Assembly: GCF_003709565.1 (NCBI RefSeq)
Contig: NZ_QNRC01000005.1
Span: 185,023 to 249,022, forward strand
Source: Paracoccus sigandri
Lineage (GTDB): Bacteria > Pseudomonadota > Alphaproteobacteria > Rhodobacterales > Rhodobacteraceae
DNA length: 64,000 nucleotides
Reading direction: 5' to 3'
Made by a program: the position numbers and the translations under genes. Below the pieces are notes generated by a model. The model was not told the DNA's origin and searched no databases. It saw only the letters and a program-made list of their open reading frames with translations. Positions 55,140 through 64,000 of this stretch are shown piece after piece. The first letter of the stretch is position 1; every line of letters begins with the position of its first letter.

Positions 55140-55156
55140 TGTTAATCACATTTACA
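55140..55156. promoter_or_regulatory. TGTTAAT-N3-ATTTACA palindrome before DUF2852 gene
   Basis: A 7-3-7 inverted repeat with one mismatch lies in an A/T-rich stretch between the TetR gene and the DUF2852 start. It is a natural candidate operator for the adjacent TetR regulator. Direct support is lacking. Confidence 0.5.
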
Positions 55157-55202
55157 TAGATGGGTCGCAGAGGACGGCCTTCAAGGGGCGGCATGCATTT
55201 TT

Positions 55203-55817
55203 TCAGTCGGAGATCAGGCCCAGCCCGCGCAGATAGATGATGGCGGCGCTTTCCAGCATCTCGGAGGGCTCGACCGAGCTGCGCCGGCCGGGGCGCCCGC
55301 GCGAGAACAGCTCGACCACGCCATGGCTCAGCGCCCAGATGTGATTCGCGACCATCCGGGCCGGGGGGCGCTGGCCGGGCGGCAGGCGTTCGGCAAGGGT
55401 TTCGGCGGCGCGCAGCAGCACGCCCTGCGCGCGTTCCGAGGCGCGCGACAGCTCGGCATTGCCGGCGATCGAGATGCCCGATTCGAACATCGCCATGTAG
55501 AAGCCCGGCCGGTCGCGGGCGAAATCCAGATAGGCCTGGCCCATGCGCAGGAAGGCCGACAGCGGTTTCGGGCGGCCATCGTCGAAGGCGCGTTCCAGCC
55601 GGTCGGCGAATTCCAGGAAGCCCTGGCGCGCGACCTCTTCCAGCAGGTCCTCGCGCCCCTTGAAATGGCGATAGGGGGCGGCGGGCGAGACGCCGGCGCG
55701 GCGCGCGGCCTCGGTCAGGGTGAAGGCCTGCGGCCCCATCTCCTGGATCAGCGCCGAGGTCGCGTCGACCAGCGCCTGCCGCAGATTGCCGTGGTGATAG
55801 GGTTTGCGCTCGACCAC
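55203..55817 (-). CDS. TetR-family transcriptional regulator
   Basis: The 204-residue protein has the HTH at about residues 30-55 (FTLTEAARRAGVSPAAPYRHFKGREDLL) and a WHG-type C-terminal domain (FYMAMFESG, then ANHIWALSHGVVELF). TetR proteins repress nearby genes until a ligand binds. The adjacent DUF2852 gene and the palindrome at 55140-55156 are the likely target. Confidence 0.87.
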   Translation of the reverse strand: MVERKPYHHGNLRQALVDATSALIQEMGPQAFTLTEAARRAGVSPAAPYRHFKGREDLLEEVARQGFLEFADRLERAFDDGRPKPLSAFLRMGQAYLDFARDRPGFYMAMFESGISIAGNAELSRASERAQGVLLRAAETLAERLPPGQRPPARMVANHIWALSHGVVELFSRGRPGRRSSVEPSEMLESAAIIYLRGLGLISD

Positions 55818-55829
55818 CTCGCCGTGGCC

Positions 55830-56108
55830 CTACATGCCTTCGCCGAAGTAATCCGCGACCAGCGCCTCCAGCGCATCGGCAAGCGCCGCGGCCTCGGGCC
55901 CGCTGGTCGTGACCCGGATCGTGCTGCCGCGCGGGGCGGTCAGCATCAGCAGGCCCATGATCGAATCGCCCGCGACGCTGAGCCCGTCCTTCTCGACCTC
56001 GGCCTGGGCGTTGAACCGTTCCACGACATCGACGAATTTCGCGCTGGCCCGCGCATGCAGGCCCTTCACGTTGACGATTTCAAGCTGGCGGGTGACCGGC
56101 GCGCTCAT
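55830..56108 (-). CDS. ptsH: phosphocarrier protein HPr
   Basis: HPr passes phosphate from Enzyme I to EIIA. The 92-residue product carries His18 in NVKGLHARASAKF and the regulatory Ser49 in GDSIMGLLML, the HprK target. It overlaps the EIIA gene as ATGA. With no sugar-specific EIIBC in sight, this is the regulatory PTS-type set of alphaproteobacteria. Confidence 0.93.
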   Translation of the reverse strand: MSAPVTRQLEIVNVKGLHARASAKFVDVVERFNAQAEVEKDGLSVAGDSIMGLLMLTAPRGSTIRVTTSGPEAAALADALEALVADYFGEGM

Positions 56109-56527
56109 CTGGCATGGCTTCCCGGATCGAACACGGCCTCCAGCGGCACATTGTAGGAGTTGATGTATTTGCGCCCGGCTTCCTTGGCGAAGGCCACGGC
56201 ATCGGGCACCGGCAGGTGCCGCGACTTGGCCAGCTTGACCAGCATCGGCAGGTTGGCGCCGTAAAGGATGGTCCGGTCCTGCATCGCGCAGGCAGGCAGG
56301 GACAGGTTCGAGGGCGAGCCGCCGAACAGGTCCGTGACGACCACGACTCCATCGCCCCGGTCCACCGCATCGGCGGCGGCCCGGATCTCCGCCGTCTTGG
56401 CGGCCCGGTCGTGGTCATCCTCGATCATCACCGCCGCGATCCCGCTTTGGGGACCGACGACATGCTCGACCGCCGACAGATATTCCCGCGCCAAACCACC
56501 ATGCGCAACGATGACAATTCCGATCAA
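56105..56527 (-). CDS. PTS EIIA component, mannose family (ManX/PtsM-like)
   Basis: The 140-residue protein matches the EIIA-Man fold: the active histidine is His9 in IVIVAHGG, and VVVVTDLFGGSPSN is the second active-site loop. In alphaproteobacteria this EIIA has mainly regulatory roles. It overlaps ptsH and lies 33 bases after rapZ, in the order hprK-rapZ-EIIA-ptsH. Confidence 0.9.
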   Translation of the reverse strand: MIGIVIVAHGGLAREYLSAVEHVVGPQSGIAAVMIEDDHDRAAKTAEIRAAADAVDRGDGVVVVTDLFGGSPSNLSLPACAMQDRTILYGANLPMLVKLAKSRHLPVPDAVAFAKEAGRKYINSYNVPLEAVFDPGSHAR

Positions 56528-56560
56528 CGCGCTCCACCAAGTCCTAAGGGCCGCATCGCG

Positions 56561-57571
56561 TCATCGTCCTGCCTCCGGCGCGGGCATTCGGGCCGAATCA
56601 CTCGGCAGAATGTCACCGGAATTGGACGACGCCATGACACGGCGCTCGAGTTCCCGATGCCTTATTGACACCGGCCAGCCAGCATCTGCAAGCGCAACCG
56701 CCATTTTTTCCACCATTGTGACGGAACGGTGTTGCCCTCCGGTACACCCGAAGCCGATCGCCAGGTGCGATTTGCCCTCTTCGACATGGGCGGGCAGCAG
56801 AAAAAGGATCAGGTCGCGGATGCGGCTGAAGAATTCGTCATAGCGGGAATCAGCGGCGACGAAGCCCTGCACCCCCGCATCGCGGCCGTCCAGGGCGCGC
56901 AGGTCCGGCTCCCAATGCGGATTGGCCAGGAAGCGGCAATCGAACATCAGGTCCAGCCCGCGCGGCACGCCGCGCTTGTAGGAAAAGCTGTGCAGCGACA
57001 GGCTGAGCCGACGCCCCTCGCGGCCGCCGAACCACAGCGCCAGCTCCGCCTTCAGTTCGTGCGGCGACAGCTCCGAAGTATCCACCAGCACATCGGCCCT
57101 GACCCGGATCGGCGACAGCAGGTCGATCTCGGCCAGCACCCCTTCCATGGGCGCCTCCTCGGGCATCAGCGGGTGGCGGCGCCGGGTTTCGCTGTAGCGG
57201 CGCACCAGCACGTCGGCGGCGCAGTCCAGATACAGCACCTGCGGCGCGAAATCCGGGTTCCGGGTCAGCGAATCGATCAGCTCGATCAGGTTCGAGGCCG
57301 AAAAGTCGCGATTGCGCACATCCAGCCCCAGGGCCAGCGGCGCCGGCCGCGACGGCCCGTCCAGCAGGCGCGGGATCAGCGACAGGGGCAGGTTGTCGAT
57401 GGCCTCGAAGCCCAGATCCTCCAGCACGTTGATCGCCGTCGAACGCCCAGCGCCCGACGGCCCGGTGACCAGCACCAGCCGCTGCCCCGCGCGCTGCGCG
57501 GTGTCATGCTCGTCGATCCTGGTCGCGTCCTCAGCCATCTCGGCCTCATTTCCTCGGCTGGGGCCGTTCAT
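56561..57571 (-). CDS. rapZ: RNase adapter RapZ-like nucleotide-binding protein
   Basis: In E. coli RapZ binds small RNAs and controls GlmZ; in alphaproteobacteria the role is less clear. The 336-residue product has a P-loop-like segment GPSGAGRS at residues 37-44, with Arg where Lys is usual, and the C-terminal FKYGVP-like [17 protein letters not shown] and [10 protein letters not shown] motif. The ATG at 57571 overlaps the hprK stop as ATGA. An alternative start is 57538 (MAEDATR). Confidence 0.9.
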   Translation of the reverse strand: MNGPSRGNEAEMAEDATRIDEHDTAQRAGQRLVLVTGPSGAGRSTAINVLEDLGFEAIDNLPLSLIPRLLDGPSRPAPLALGLDVRNRDFSASNLIELIDSLTRNPDFAPQVLYLDCAADVLVRRYSETRRRHPLMPEEAPMEGVLAEIDLLSPIRVRADVLVDTSELSPHELKAELALWFGGREGRRLSLSLHSFSYKRGVPRGLDLMFDCRFLANPHWEPDLRALDGRDAGVQGFVAADSRYDEFFSRIRDLILFLLPAHVEEGKSHLAIGFGCTGGQHRSVTMVEKMAVALADAGWPVSIRHRELERRVMASSNSGDILPSDSARMPAPEAGR

Positions 57572-57990
57572 TCGGCCCGTCCGGTCAATAGCAGCTGCCG
57601 CAATGCAGCATAAAGATGCGGGCGATAGGGCCCAAGCACAAGAGGCAGAGACATTCCCGCAACAGAGTGTGACCTAAATGGCGGCAACCGCTGATCCTCG
57701 GCGCGGCCCAGGTCGACCGCCAGGGCCAGCGGAACGGGTCCCGAGACGGGCGCATCCAGGATCCCCACGCCGCGCGCCTCGATCCGGCCGCGCAGTGCCT
57801 GCGGCGCGCGGGCGATCAGCCGGCCGCCCTCCACCGCGACATCCGTCCGGTCATCCGCCACCAGCACCGCACCCACCGCCATCAGCTGCAGCGCCAGGCT
57901 GGACTTGCCCGACCCCGAGGGCCCGAGGATCAGAAGCCCCCTGCCCTCGACCGCCACTGTCGTCGCGTGCAGCTGCGTCATGCGAATCAC
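57568..57990 (-). CDS. hprK: short HPr kinase/phosphorylase
   Basis: HprK phosphorylates Ser of HPr. The 140-residue product consists only of the catalytic domain; Gram-positive HprK is about 310 residues. The P-loop GPSGSGKS is at residues 23-30. This short form is typical of alphaproteobacteria and not a truncation of the gene. It is divergent from pckA; the chvG/chvI genes often found next to it are not between them. Confidence 0.88.
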   Translation of the reverse strand: MIRMTQLHATTVAVEGRGLLILGPSGSGKSSLALQLMAVGAVLVADDRTDVAVEGGRLIARAPQALRGRIEARGVGILDAPVSGPVPLALAVDLGRAEDQRLPPFRSHSVAGMSLPLVLGPYRPHLYAALRQLLLTGRAE

Positions 57991-58062
57991 CTCCTGGTTC
58001 CGATTCTGGCCGATAGTGGTTAATTCAGCGTGCAGAAGCGCCCGCCAGAGGCCCTGTTTGCG

Positions 58063-58074
58063 ATAACATGTTAT
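58063..58074. promoter_or_regulatory. ATAACATGTTAT palindrome between hprK and pckA
   Basis: A perfect 12-bp palindrome lies in the 198-base divergent region, about 115 bases before pckA. It is a candidate binding site for a regulator of pckA and/or hprK; the regulator cannot be named. A weak -10 (CTATAG, about 58134) lies between it and pckA, and AGGAG precedes the pckA start. Confidence 0.4.
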
Positions 58075-58188
58075 GTTTCCGCTAACCGTTGGCGCTCGCT
58101 TCTTTTTTCATGCGCGCCCCGTGCTATAGGCCGCGCATACTGCGTCATGAAACCGTCGCAGGTCTCTTCAAGTCAGGAGCGATAGCAT

Positions 58189-59784
58189 ATGACCACCCGC
58201 GTAAACCCGAACTGCCGACTGGAAGATCAGGGAATCGAGGGACTCGGCCGGGTTTATTACAACCTGCTGGAGCCTGCGCTGATGACCGAGGCCGTCGCCC
58301 GTGGCGAGGGCAAGCTGGGCCTTGGCGGCACCTTCCTCGTCTCGACCGGCGCCCATACCGGCCGTTCGCCCAAGGACAAGTTCGTCGTCCGCACCCCGGA
58401 TGTCGAGGACACGATCTGGTGGGACAACAACAAGCCGATGTCCCCCGAGGCCTTCGACCGGCTGCACCAGGACATGCTGGCCCACATGAAGGGCCGCGAC
58501 TATTTCGTGCAGGACCTGTTCGGCGGCGCCGACCCGGCCGAGCGCCTGGACGTGCGCATCATCACCGAACTGGCCTGGCACGGGCTGTTCATCCGCCACC
58601 TGCTGCGCCGCCCGGCGGCCGAGGAACTGGTGGAGTTCACTCCTGAATTCACCATCATCAACTGCCCCGACTTCAAGGCCGACCCGGAACGCCATGGCTG
58701 CCGGTCGGAGACCGTGATCGCGCTGAACTTCGCCAAGAAGCTGATCCTGATCGCCAACACCGCCTATGCGGGCGAGAACAAGAAGTCGGTCTTCACGCTG
58801 CTGAACTACATCCTGCCGGGCAAGGGCATCATGCCGATGCATTGCAGCGCCAACCACGCGCCGGGCAATCCCGACGATTCGGCGGTGTTCTTCGGCCTGT
58901 CCGGCACCGGCAAGACCACGCTCTCGGCCGATCCCTCGCGCACCCTGATCGGCGATGACGAGCATGGCTGGTCCGAGAACGGCATCTTCAACTTCGAGGG
59001 CGGCTGCTATGCCAAGACCATCAGCCTGTCGCCCAAGGCCGAGCCGGAAATCTACGCCACCACCTCGCGCTTCGGCACCGTGATCGAGAACATGGTCTAT
59101 GACGAGGATTCGCTGGAGCTGGATTTCGAGGACAACTCGATCACCGACAACATGCGCTGCGCCTATCCGCTGGAGGCGATCAGCAATGCCTCGGACACCA
59201 GCCTGGGCGGGCATCCGAAGAACGTCATCATGCTGACCTGCGACGCCTACGGTGTGCTGCCGCCGATCGCGCGGCTGACGCCGGCGCAGGCCATGTATCA
59301 CTTCCTGTCGGGCTTCACCTCGAAGACGCCGGGCACCGAGGTCGGCGTGACCGAGCCGATCCCGACCTTCTCGACCTGCTTCGGCGCCCCCTTCATGCCG
59401 CGCCGCCCCGAGGTCTATGGCAAGCTGCTGCAGGAAAAGATCGCGCGTCACGGCGCCTCCTGCTGGCTGGTCAATACCGGCTGGACCGGCGGCGCCTTCG
59501 GGACCGGCAAGCGGATGCCGATCGCCGCGACCCGCGCCCTGCTGGCCGCCGCGCTGGACGGCAGCCTGAACAACGTGCAGTTCCGCAAGGACCCGAATTT
59601 CGGCTTCGAGGTCCCGGTCTCGGTGCCCGGCGTCGAGGACCGGCTGCTGGATCCGCGCCAGACCTGGGCCGACGGCGCCGCCTATGACGCGCAGGCCGCC
59701 AAGCTGGTGCAGATGTTCAGCGACAACTTCGCGCAATATCTGGACGCCATCGACGACGAGGTCCGCGCCGCCGCCATCGGCTGA
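58189..59784 (+). CDS. pckA: phosphoenolpyruvate carboxykinase (ATP)
   Basis: PckA makes phosphoenolpyruvate from oxaloacetate with ATP, the entry of gluconeogenesis. The 531-residue product has the P-loop GLSGTGKTT at residues 236-244, the substrate-binding [10 protein letters not shown], and NHAPGNPDD with [11 protein letters not shown] downstream. Length and start are normal. It is divergent from hprK and ends in a bidirectional terminator shared with argF. Confidence 0.97.
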   Translation: MTTRVNPNCRLEDQGIEGLGRVYYNLLEPALMTEAVARGEGKLGLGGTFLVSTGAHTGRSPKDKFVVRTPDVEDTIWWDNNKPMSPEAFDRLHQDMLAHMKGRDYFVQDLFGGADPAERLDVRIITELAWHGLFIRHLLRRPAAEELVEFTPEFTIINCPDFKADPERHGCRSETVIALNFAKKLILIANTAYAGENKKSVFTLLNYILPGKGIMPMHCSANHAPGNPDDSAVFFGLSGTGKTTLSADPSRTLIGDDEHGWSENGIFNFEGGCYAKTISLSPKAEPEIYATTSRFGTVIENMVYDEDSLELDFEDNSITDNMRCAYPLEAISNASDTSLGGHPKNVIMLTCDAYGVLPPIARLTPAQAMYHFLSGFTSKTPGTEVGVTEPIPTFSTCFGAPFMPRRPEVYGKLLQEKIARHGASCWLVNTGWTGGAFGTGKRMPIAATRALLAAALDGSLNNVQFRKDPNFGFEVPVSVPGVEDRLLDPRQTWADGAAYDAQAAKLVQMFSDNFAQYLDAIDDEVRAAAIG

Positions 59785-59806
59785 GCGTCGCCTTACCCCA
59801 GACACG

Positions 59807-59835
59807 AAAAGGCCGCGCCCCGGGCGCGGCCTTTT
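59807..59835. terminator. bidirectional terminator between pckA and argF
   Basis: AAAAGGCCGCGCC and GGCGCGGCCTTTT form a 13-bp stem with a very short loop. T-runs on both sides serve the converging pckA and argF messages. Confidence 0.85.
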
Positions 59836-59881
59836 CACATGGCGCCGGGCGGCAGGGCCGCCCGACCTTTGGATCACCTGC

Positions 59882-60808
59882 TCAGAGGCCCAGGCACCAG
59901 CGCATCACCGCCTTCTGGGCGTGCAGGCGGTTCTCGGCCTCGTCCCAGATCACCGAATGCGGGCCGTCCATGACGGCGCTGGTCACCTCGTCCTCGCGAT
60001 GGGCGGGCAGGCAATGCATGAACAGCGAATCGGGCTTGGCCCGCGCCATCAGCGCCTCGTTCACCTGATAGCCGCGCAGCTGGTTGTGGCGGCGTTCGCG
60101 CGCCGATTGCGGATCATGCATGGAAACCCAGGTATCGGCCATGACCAGGTCCGCGCCCTCGACTGCCCTTGCGGGGTCGCGCTCGACGGTGATGCCGACG
60201 CCCTGCGCGCGGGCGAATGCCAGCGCCTCGGCTTCCGGGTCCAGCGGCGGTGGCCCCGAGAAGGTGAAGTCATAGCCGAACTGGCCCGCGCCGTGGATGA
60301 CGCTGGCGCAGACATTGTTGCCGTCGCCCAGCCAGACCACCTTGCGGCCGGCGATGGGGCCGCGATGTTCCTCGAAGGTCATCACGTCGGCCATGATCTG
60401 GCAGGGATGGGTGCGGTTGGTCAGCCCGTTGATGACCGGCACGCTGGCATATTCGGCCATTTCCAGCAGCGTCGCCTCCTCGAAGGTGCGGATCATGATC
60501 AGGTCGACATAGCGCGACAGCACGCGGGCGGTGTCGGCGATGGTCTCGCCATGGCCCAGCTGCATCTCGGAACCCGACAGCACCATGGTCTGCCCGCCCA
60601 TCTGCCGCACGCCCACGTCGAAGCTGACGCGGGTGCGGGTCGAGGGTTTCTCGAAGATCAGCGCGACCATGCGGCCGGCCAGCGGCAGGTCGTCGTCCGG
60701 CGTGCCCTTCGGGCGACCGTTGCGGGCGGTCTTCATGGCCAGGGCCTGGTCGATGATCGACCTGAGATCGGCCTTGTCGGTCTTATGGATATCCAGGAAA
60801 TGCTTCAT
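59882..60808 (-). CDS. argF: ornithine carbamoyltransferase
   Basis: The enzyme makes citrulline from ornithine and carbamoyl phosphate in arginine synthesis. The 308-residue product has the carbamoyl-phosphate loop STRTR (56-60), HPCQ and the ornithine-binding HCLPAH near the C-terminus. It follows argD and a GNAT gene on the same strand. Both argD and argF belong to arginine synthesis. Confidence 0.95.
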   Translation of the reverse strand: MKHFLDIHKTDKADLRSIIDQALAMKTARNGRPKGTPDDDLPLAGRMVALIFEKPSTRTRVSFDVGVRQMGGQTMVLSGSEMQLGHGETIADTARVLSRYVDLIMIRTFEEATLLEMAEYASVPVINGLTNRTHPCQIMADVMTFEEHRGPIAGRKVVWLGDGNNVCASVIHGAGQFGYDFTFSGPPPLDPEAEALAFARAQGVGITVERDPARAVEGADLVMADTWVSMHDPQSARERRHNQLRGYQVNEALMARAKPDSLFMHCLPAHREDEVTSAVMDGPHSVIWDEAENRLHAQKAVMRWCLGL

Positions 60809-60893
60809 CTATGTGACTTTCGGCGATTTGGGCCAGCAAGCCCGCTTGCGGAGGCGGGGTCAAGGGGGCGCTGCCCCCGCCGCGCGGATGCGC

Positions 60894-60926
60894 GGCTCCC
60901 CCGGGATATTTCTGCCAAGATGAAAG
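60894..60926 (+). repeat. dispersed 34-bp intergenic motif, copy C
   Basis: GGCTCC...GGGATATTT, three bases, CCAAGATGAAAG, matching copies at 44489-44522 and 44634-44665. It lies in the argF leader and ends one base before the GNAT stop at 60927. Confidence 0.55.
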
Positions 60927-61403
60927 TCATCGCAGGCGCGTCATGATGCGGACGGGATGGCCCTCGGCATCGAGGGCGACATGCGCGCCCGCGAAGCCGG
61001 CCTTCCGGTAGGCGCGGATGGCGCGCAGGTTTTCCGGGTCCGGGTCGATCACCAGCACCGTGGCCTGCCCCAGCAGCAGGTCGCCAAGCGCCCTGAGCCA
61101 GGCGCCGCCATGGCCGAAGCCCGCCGGCGCGGCGAAGACGTCGATGGCGATCGCATCGGAGGGCAGATGCGCGAAATGCGGGGCGGGCCAGTGATGGGCG
61201 GGGTAATGCTGCGCGTAGCCCACCGGCCGATCGCCATGCAGCGCGATCAGCTGCCGCATGGCGGGGTTGTCCAGGTCCTCGGTCACCAGCGCCAGCTGGT
61301 GGTCGGGATCCTGCCAGAAGGCCGCGACGCGGGGCTGGCGGAGCCATTCCGCCAGCATCGGCAAATCGTCGCGCCGGACCGGCCTGAAGGCATAGTCAGG
61401 CAT
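60927..61403 (-). CDS. GNAT-family N-acetyltransferase
   Basis: The 158-residue protein resembles the aminoglycoside 6'-N-acetyltransferase-like GNATs: YAFRPVRRDDLPMLAEWLRQP at the start and GFGHGGAWLRALGDLLL as the acetyl-CoA loop, followed by DPDPENLRAIRAYRKAGF. The substrate is unknown and may be a small metabolite. It lies between argD and argF and overlaps argD by eight bases, so it is co-translated with arginine genes. Confidence 0.82.
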   Translation of the reverse strand: MPDYAFRPVRRDDLPMLAEWLRQPRVAAFWQDPDHQLALVTEDLDNPAMRQLIALHGDRPVGYAQHYPAHHWPAPHFAHLPSDAIAIDVFAAPAGFGHGGAWLRALGDLLLGQATVLVIDPDPENLRAIRAYRKAGFAGAHVALDAEGHPVRIMTRLR

Positions 61404-62568
61404 CGAGGCTTTCGGCCGCCTTCTCCAGCCGGCTGACCGCCTCGGCGATATCCTCGTCCGAGATGTTCAGCGGCGGCAGCAGGCGCAGCGTATCGTCGGC
61501 CGCCGGCACGGTCAGGATCTGCTGCCTATAGCCGGCCGCCACCAGATCGGCGGGCGCGACCTTGCATTTCAGGCCCAGCATCAGCCCTTGGCCCCGGACG
61601 GAGTCAAAGACCTGCGGATGCGAGGCGACCAGCCCCTCCAGCTTCTGGCGCAGCAGCGCGGCCTTGCGGTTCACCTCGGCCAGGAAGGCGTCGTCGGCGA
61701 CGATCTCCATCACCTTCGCCCCTACCGCGCAGGCCAGCGGGTTGCCCCCATAGGTCGAGCCATGCGTGCCCGCCACCATGGGTTTCGCCGCCTTTTCGGT
61801 GGCCAGCACCGCGCCCAGCGGGAAACCGCCGCCGATCCCCTTGGCGACCATCATGATATCGGGCGCGATCCCCGCATATTCATGCGCGAACAGCCGCCCG
61901 GTGCGGCCCATGCCGCATTGCACCTCGTCCAGGACCAGAAGCGCGCCGGTCTGGTCGCAGAGCGCGCGGATCCGGCGCAGATCGTCGTCGGACAGCGGGC
62001 GGATGCCGCCCTCGCCCTGCACGGGCTCCAGCATCACCGCGGCCGTATCGGGGCCGATGGCGGCCTCCAGCGCCGCGATGTCGCCCCAGGGCAGCGCCCG
62101 GAAGCCCGGCATCAGCGGGCCGAAGCCCCCGGTCATCTTCTCGGACCCGGCGGCGGCGATGGCCCCGGTCGAGCGGCCGTGGAAGGCGCCCTCGAAGGTC
62201 AGGATCTCGATCCGCTCGGGCTGGCCGGCGTCGGACCAGTATCTGCGGACCATCTTGATGGCCAGCTCGGCCGCCTCGGTGCCGGAATTGGTGAAGAAGA
62301 CAGTGTCGGCGAAGGTCTTTTCGACCAGCAGGTCGGCCAGCCGCTCCTGCTGGGGGATCTGGTAGAGGTTCGAGACATGCCAGATCTTCCCGGCCTGTTC
62401 GGTCAGCGCCGCCACCAGTTCGGGATGGGCGTGGCCCAGCACGTTGACCGCGATCCCCGCCCCCAGGTCCAGGTATCGGGTGCCGTCCGTGGCGATGGCC
62501 CAGGCGCCCTCGCCGCGTTCAAAGGCGATGGGGGCACGGTTATAGGTCGGCAGAACATGCGAAATCAT
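61396..62568 (-). CDS. argD: acetylornithine aminotransferase
   Basis: This PLP enzyme converts N-acetylglutamate semialdehyde to N-acetylornithine. The 390-residue product has FTNSGTEAAELA, LVLDEVQCGMGRTG and the PLP lysine in MMVAKGIGGGFPLGA. I chose the ATG at 62568 (MISHVLPTYNR); a start seven codons earlier lacks support. It leads the argD-GNAT-argF group. Confidence 0.94.
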   Translation of the reverse strand: MISHVLPTYNRAPIAFERGEGAWAIATDGTRYLDLGAGIAVNVLGHAHPELVAALTEQAGKIWHVSNLYQIPQQERLADLLVEKTFADTVFFTNSGTEAAELAIKMVRRYWSDAGQPERIEILTFEGAFHGRSTGAIAAAGSEKMTGGFGPLMPGFRALPWGDIAALEAAIGPDTAAVMLEPVQGEGGIRPLSDDDLRRIRALCDQTGALLVLDEVQCGMGRTGRLFAHEYAGIAPDIMMVAKGIGGGFPLGAVLATEKAAKPMVAGTHGSTYGGNPLACAVGAKVMEIVADDAFLAEVNRKAALLRQKLEGLVASHPQVFDSVRGQGLMLGLKCKVAPADLVAAGYRQQILTVPAADDTLRLLPPLNISDEDIAEAVSRLEKAAESLDA

Positions 62569-62724
62569 GGCGGATTCCCCGAATGGCATGACAGATTTGC
62601 AAGGGCAGGCGTGATCGGACGGCGACGGTTTCCCCAGGCGGGGGCGTCAACGTCGGGAGCGGGCGAAAGAGGCGGTCCATGCGATCATGCCTTCGCCCAT
62701 AGCGCGGAATTTCCCGGCGCGCAA

Positions 62725-63564
62725 TCACGCTTTCATGCGATAGCCGGATTTCAGCCAGCGCCATGCCAGCCACAGCACCCCCGCCACGCAGAGCCCGCAG
62801 ATCACCAGCCCGCGCAAGGGCGGCGCGTCGCTGACCCCGGTCACGCCATAGCGGGCGCCGTCGATCAGGTAGAAGATCGGGTTCCAGTGCGACAGCGTGT
62901 CGAAGGGCGCGGGCAGGTTCTGTACCGAATAGAAGGTGCCCGACAGAAACGACAGGGGCGTGATGATGAAATTGCTGATCGCCGCCATCTGGTCGAATTT
63001 CTGCGCCAGGATCCCGGCCAGGATGCCCAGGCCGCCCAGCAGCAGCGCCGCCAGCAGAACGAATCCCGCCGCCCAGACCGGATGCGCCACTCCCGCCCCG
63101 GTCACGACCACCATGCCCGTGCCGATCACCAGCGCCACCAGCCCGGCCCGCACGACCGAGCCCGCCAGATAGCCCGCCAGCAGTTCCCCCGCCGACAGGG
63201 GCGGCATCAGCGTGTCGACGATATTGCCCTGCACCTTGGCCGAGGTGATCGAGCTGGAGGTGTTGGCGAAGGCGTTCTGGATCACCGTCATCATCAGGAT
63301 GCCCGGCCCCAGGAAGACCAGGTAGGGCAGGCCCATCACCTCGCCCCTGCCCTGCCCCAGCGCCAGGGCGAAGACCAGCACGAACAGCCCCGCCGTCATC
63401 AGCGGCGCGAAGACGGTCTGCTGCCAGACCGCCATGAAGCGCATCACCTCGCGCGTGGCCAGGGTGCGCAGGCCCAGCCAGTTCACCCGCCCGAAGCGGC
63501 GCACCCCCATGGCGGGGCTGTCGGTCATGATCCGGCGTTCCATCGGCTTTGCCTCTTGCGTCAT
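62725..63564 (-). CDS. ABC-2 type transporter permease
   Basis: The 279-residue protein has six transmembrane segments and the ABC-2 permease pattern (VWQQTVFAPLMTAGLFVLVFALALG, then SGTFYSVQNLPAPFDTLSHWNP). Its ATPase partner is not in the window and may be elsewhere. The substrate is unknown, and some members export polysaccharides or drugs. Possible starts lie at codons 1, 8 and 13. Confidence 0.85.
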   Translation of the reverse strand: MTQEAKPMERRIMTDSPAMGVRRFGRVNWLGLRTLATREVMRFMAVWQQTVFAPLMTAGLFVLVFALALGQGRGEVMGLPYLVFLGPGILMMTVIQNAFANTSSSITSAKVQGNIVDTLMPPLSAGELLAGYLAGSVVRAGLVALVIGTGMVVVTGAGVAHPVWAAGFVLLAALLLGGLGILAGILAQKFDQMAAISNFIITPLSFLSGTFYSVQNLPAPFDTLSHWNPIFYLIDGARYGVTGVSDAPPLRGLVICGLCVAGVLWLAWRWLKSGYRMKA

Positions 63565-63681
63565 TCAGCGGTCCTTGAATTTCCGCCACCCTGCGGCTAT
63601 TTCTCGGCATCCCGTTTCTGACGGGACCAATCGCAGGTTTCAAGATGGGGCGGCAGGTCGGACCCGCCCGGAAAGGCAGCC

Positions 63682-64000
<319 letters not shown>

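Noticed and set aside
57568..57990. hprK as a truncated pseudogene
   Set aside because: The 140-residue, catalytic-domain-only form with intact P-loop is the normal alphaproteobacterial version and is coupled to rapZ.

Overview
The window is 64 kb of high-GC alphaproteobacterial chromosome. Gene order and protein style point to Rhodobacteraceae, most likely Paracoccus: a single S10/spc, str and rpoBC supercluster, a tRNA-Trp/secE/nusG junction, two tuf genes, a short HPr kinase beside rapZ and pckA, GcrA, and choline/choline-sulfate genes. Nearly all of the first 26.7 kb is read on the minus strand.

Layout. (1) 1-6.7 kb: ribosomal proteins from rplE (cut by the window edge) back to rpsJ. (2) 7.1-11.3 kb: str operon rpsL-rpsG-fusA-tuf, with a near-consensus promoter and a strong terminator. 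(3) 11.5-14.3 kb: two paralogous rhamnosyltransferase-like proteins around an EamA transporter, set between the ribosomal and RNA polymerase genes. (4) 14.4-26.4 kb: secE-nusG-rplK-rplA-rplJ-rplL-rpoB-rpoC. (5) 26.62-35.65 kb: a roughly 9-kb integrated element bounded by a 40-bp direct repeat of the 5' half of tRNA-Trp. It carries a tyrosine recombinase, an AlpA-like factor, a string of tiny coupled ORFs, a Rha/KilAC antirepressor, two divergent ribbon-helix-helix proteins around three palindromic operators, a tail-tube-like protein, a BrnT/BrnA toxin-antitoxin pair, a partly frameshifted capsid module and an HTH replication protein. No portal, large terminase, lysis genes or full tail set is visible, so it is either a decayed prophage or a phage satellite. 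(6) 35.8-44.5 kb: ABC exporter, YciE-like ferritin fold, GFA and VOC/glyoxalase proteins, second tuf, DUF533 protein, cytochrome c' with cytochrome b561. (7) 44.8-54.7 kb: parC, SH3 protein, SDR, small membrane protein, PduO-type adenosyltransferase, etfBA, 3-hydroxybutyryl-CoA dehydrogenase, choX and betC. (8) 54.7-64 kb: DUF2852/TetR pair, HPr-EIIA-RapZ-HprK, pckA, argF, GNAT, argD, ABC-2 permease, and the start of gcrA.

The most interesting point is the junction at tRNA-Trp. Integration through the 5' half of the tRNA removed the tRNA from its original promoter, which now lies at the far end and points into the element. The element supplies a new sigma70-like promoter (TTGACG, 17 bp, TATCAG) directly in front of the intact tRNA. 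In the circular form that same promoter would read into the element's own early genes. Integration therefore looks like a promoter exchange between host and element. Tandem repeats beside the core, with an inverted match near the other end, look like recombinase arm sites.

All functional calls are by eye from protein motifs and gene order. No database search was run.
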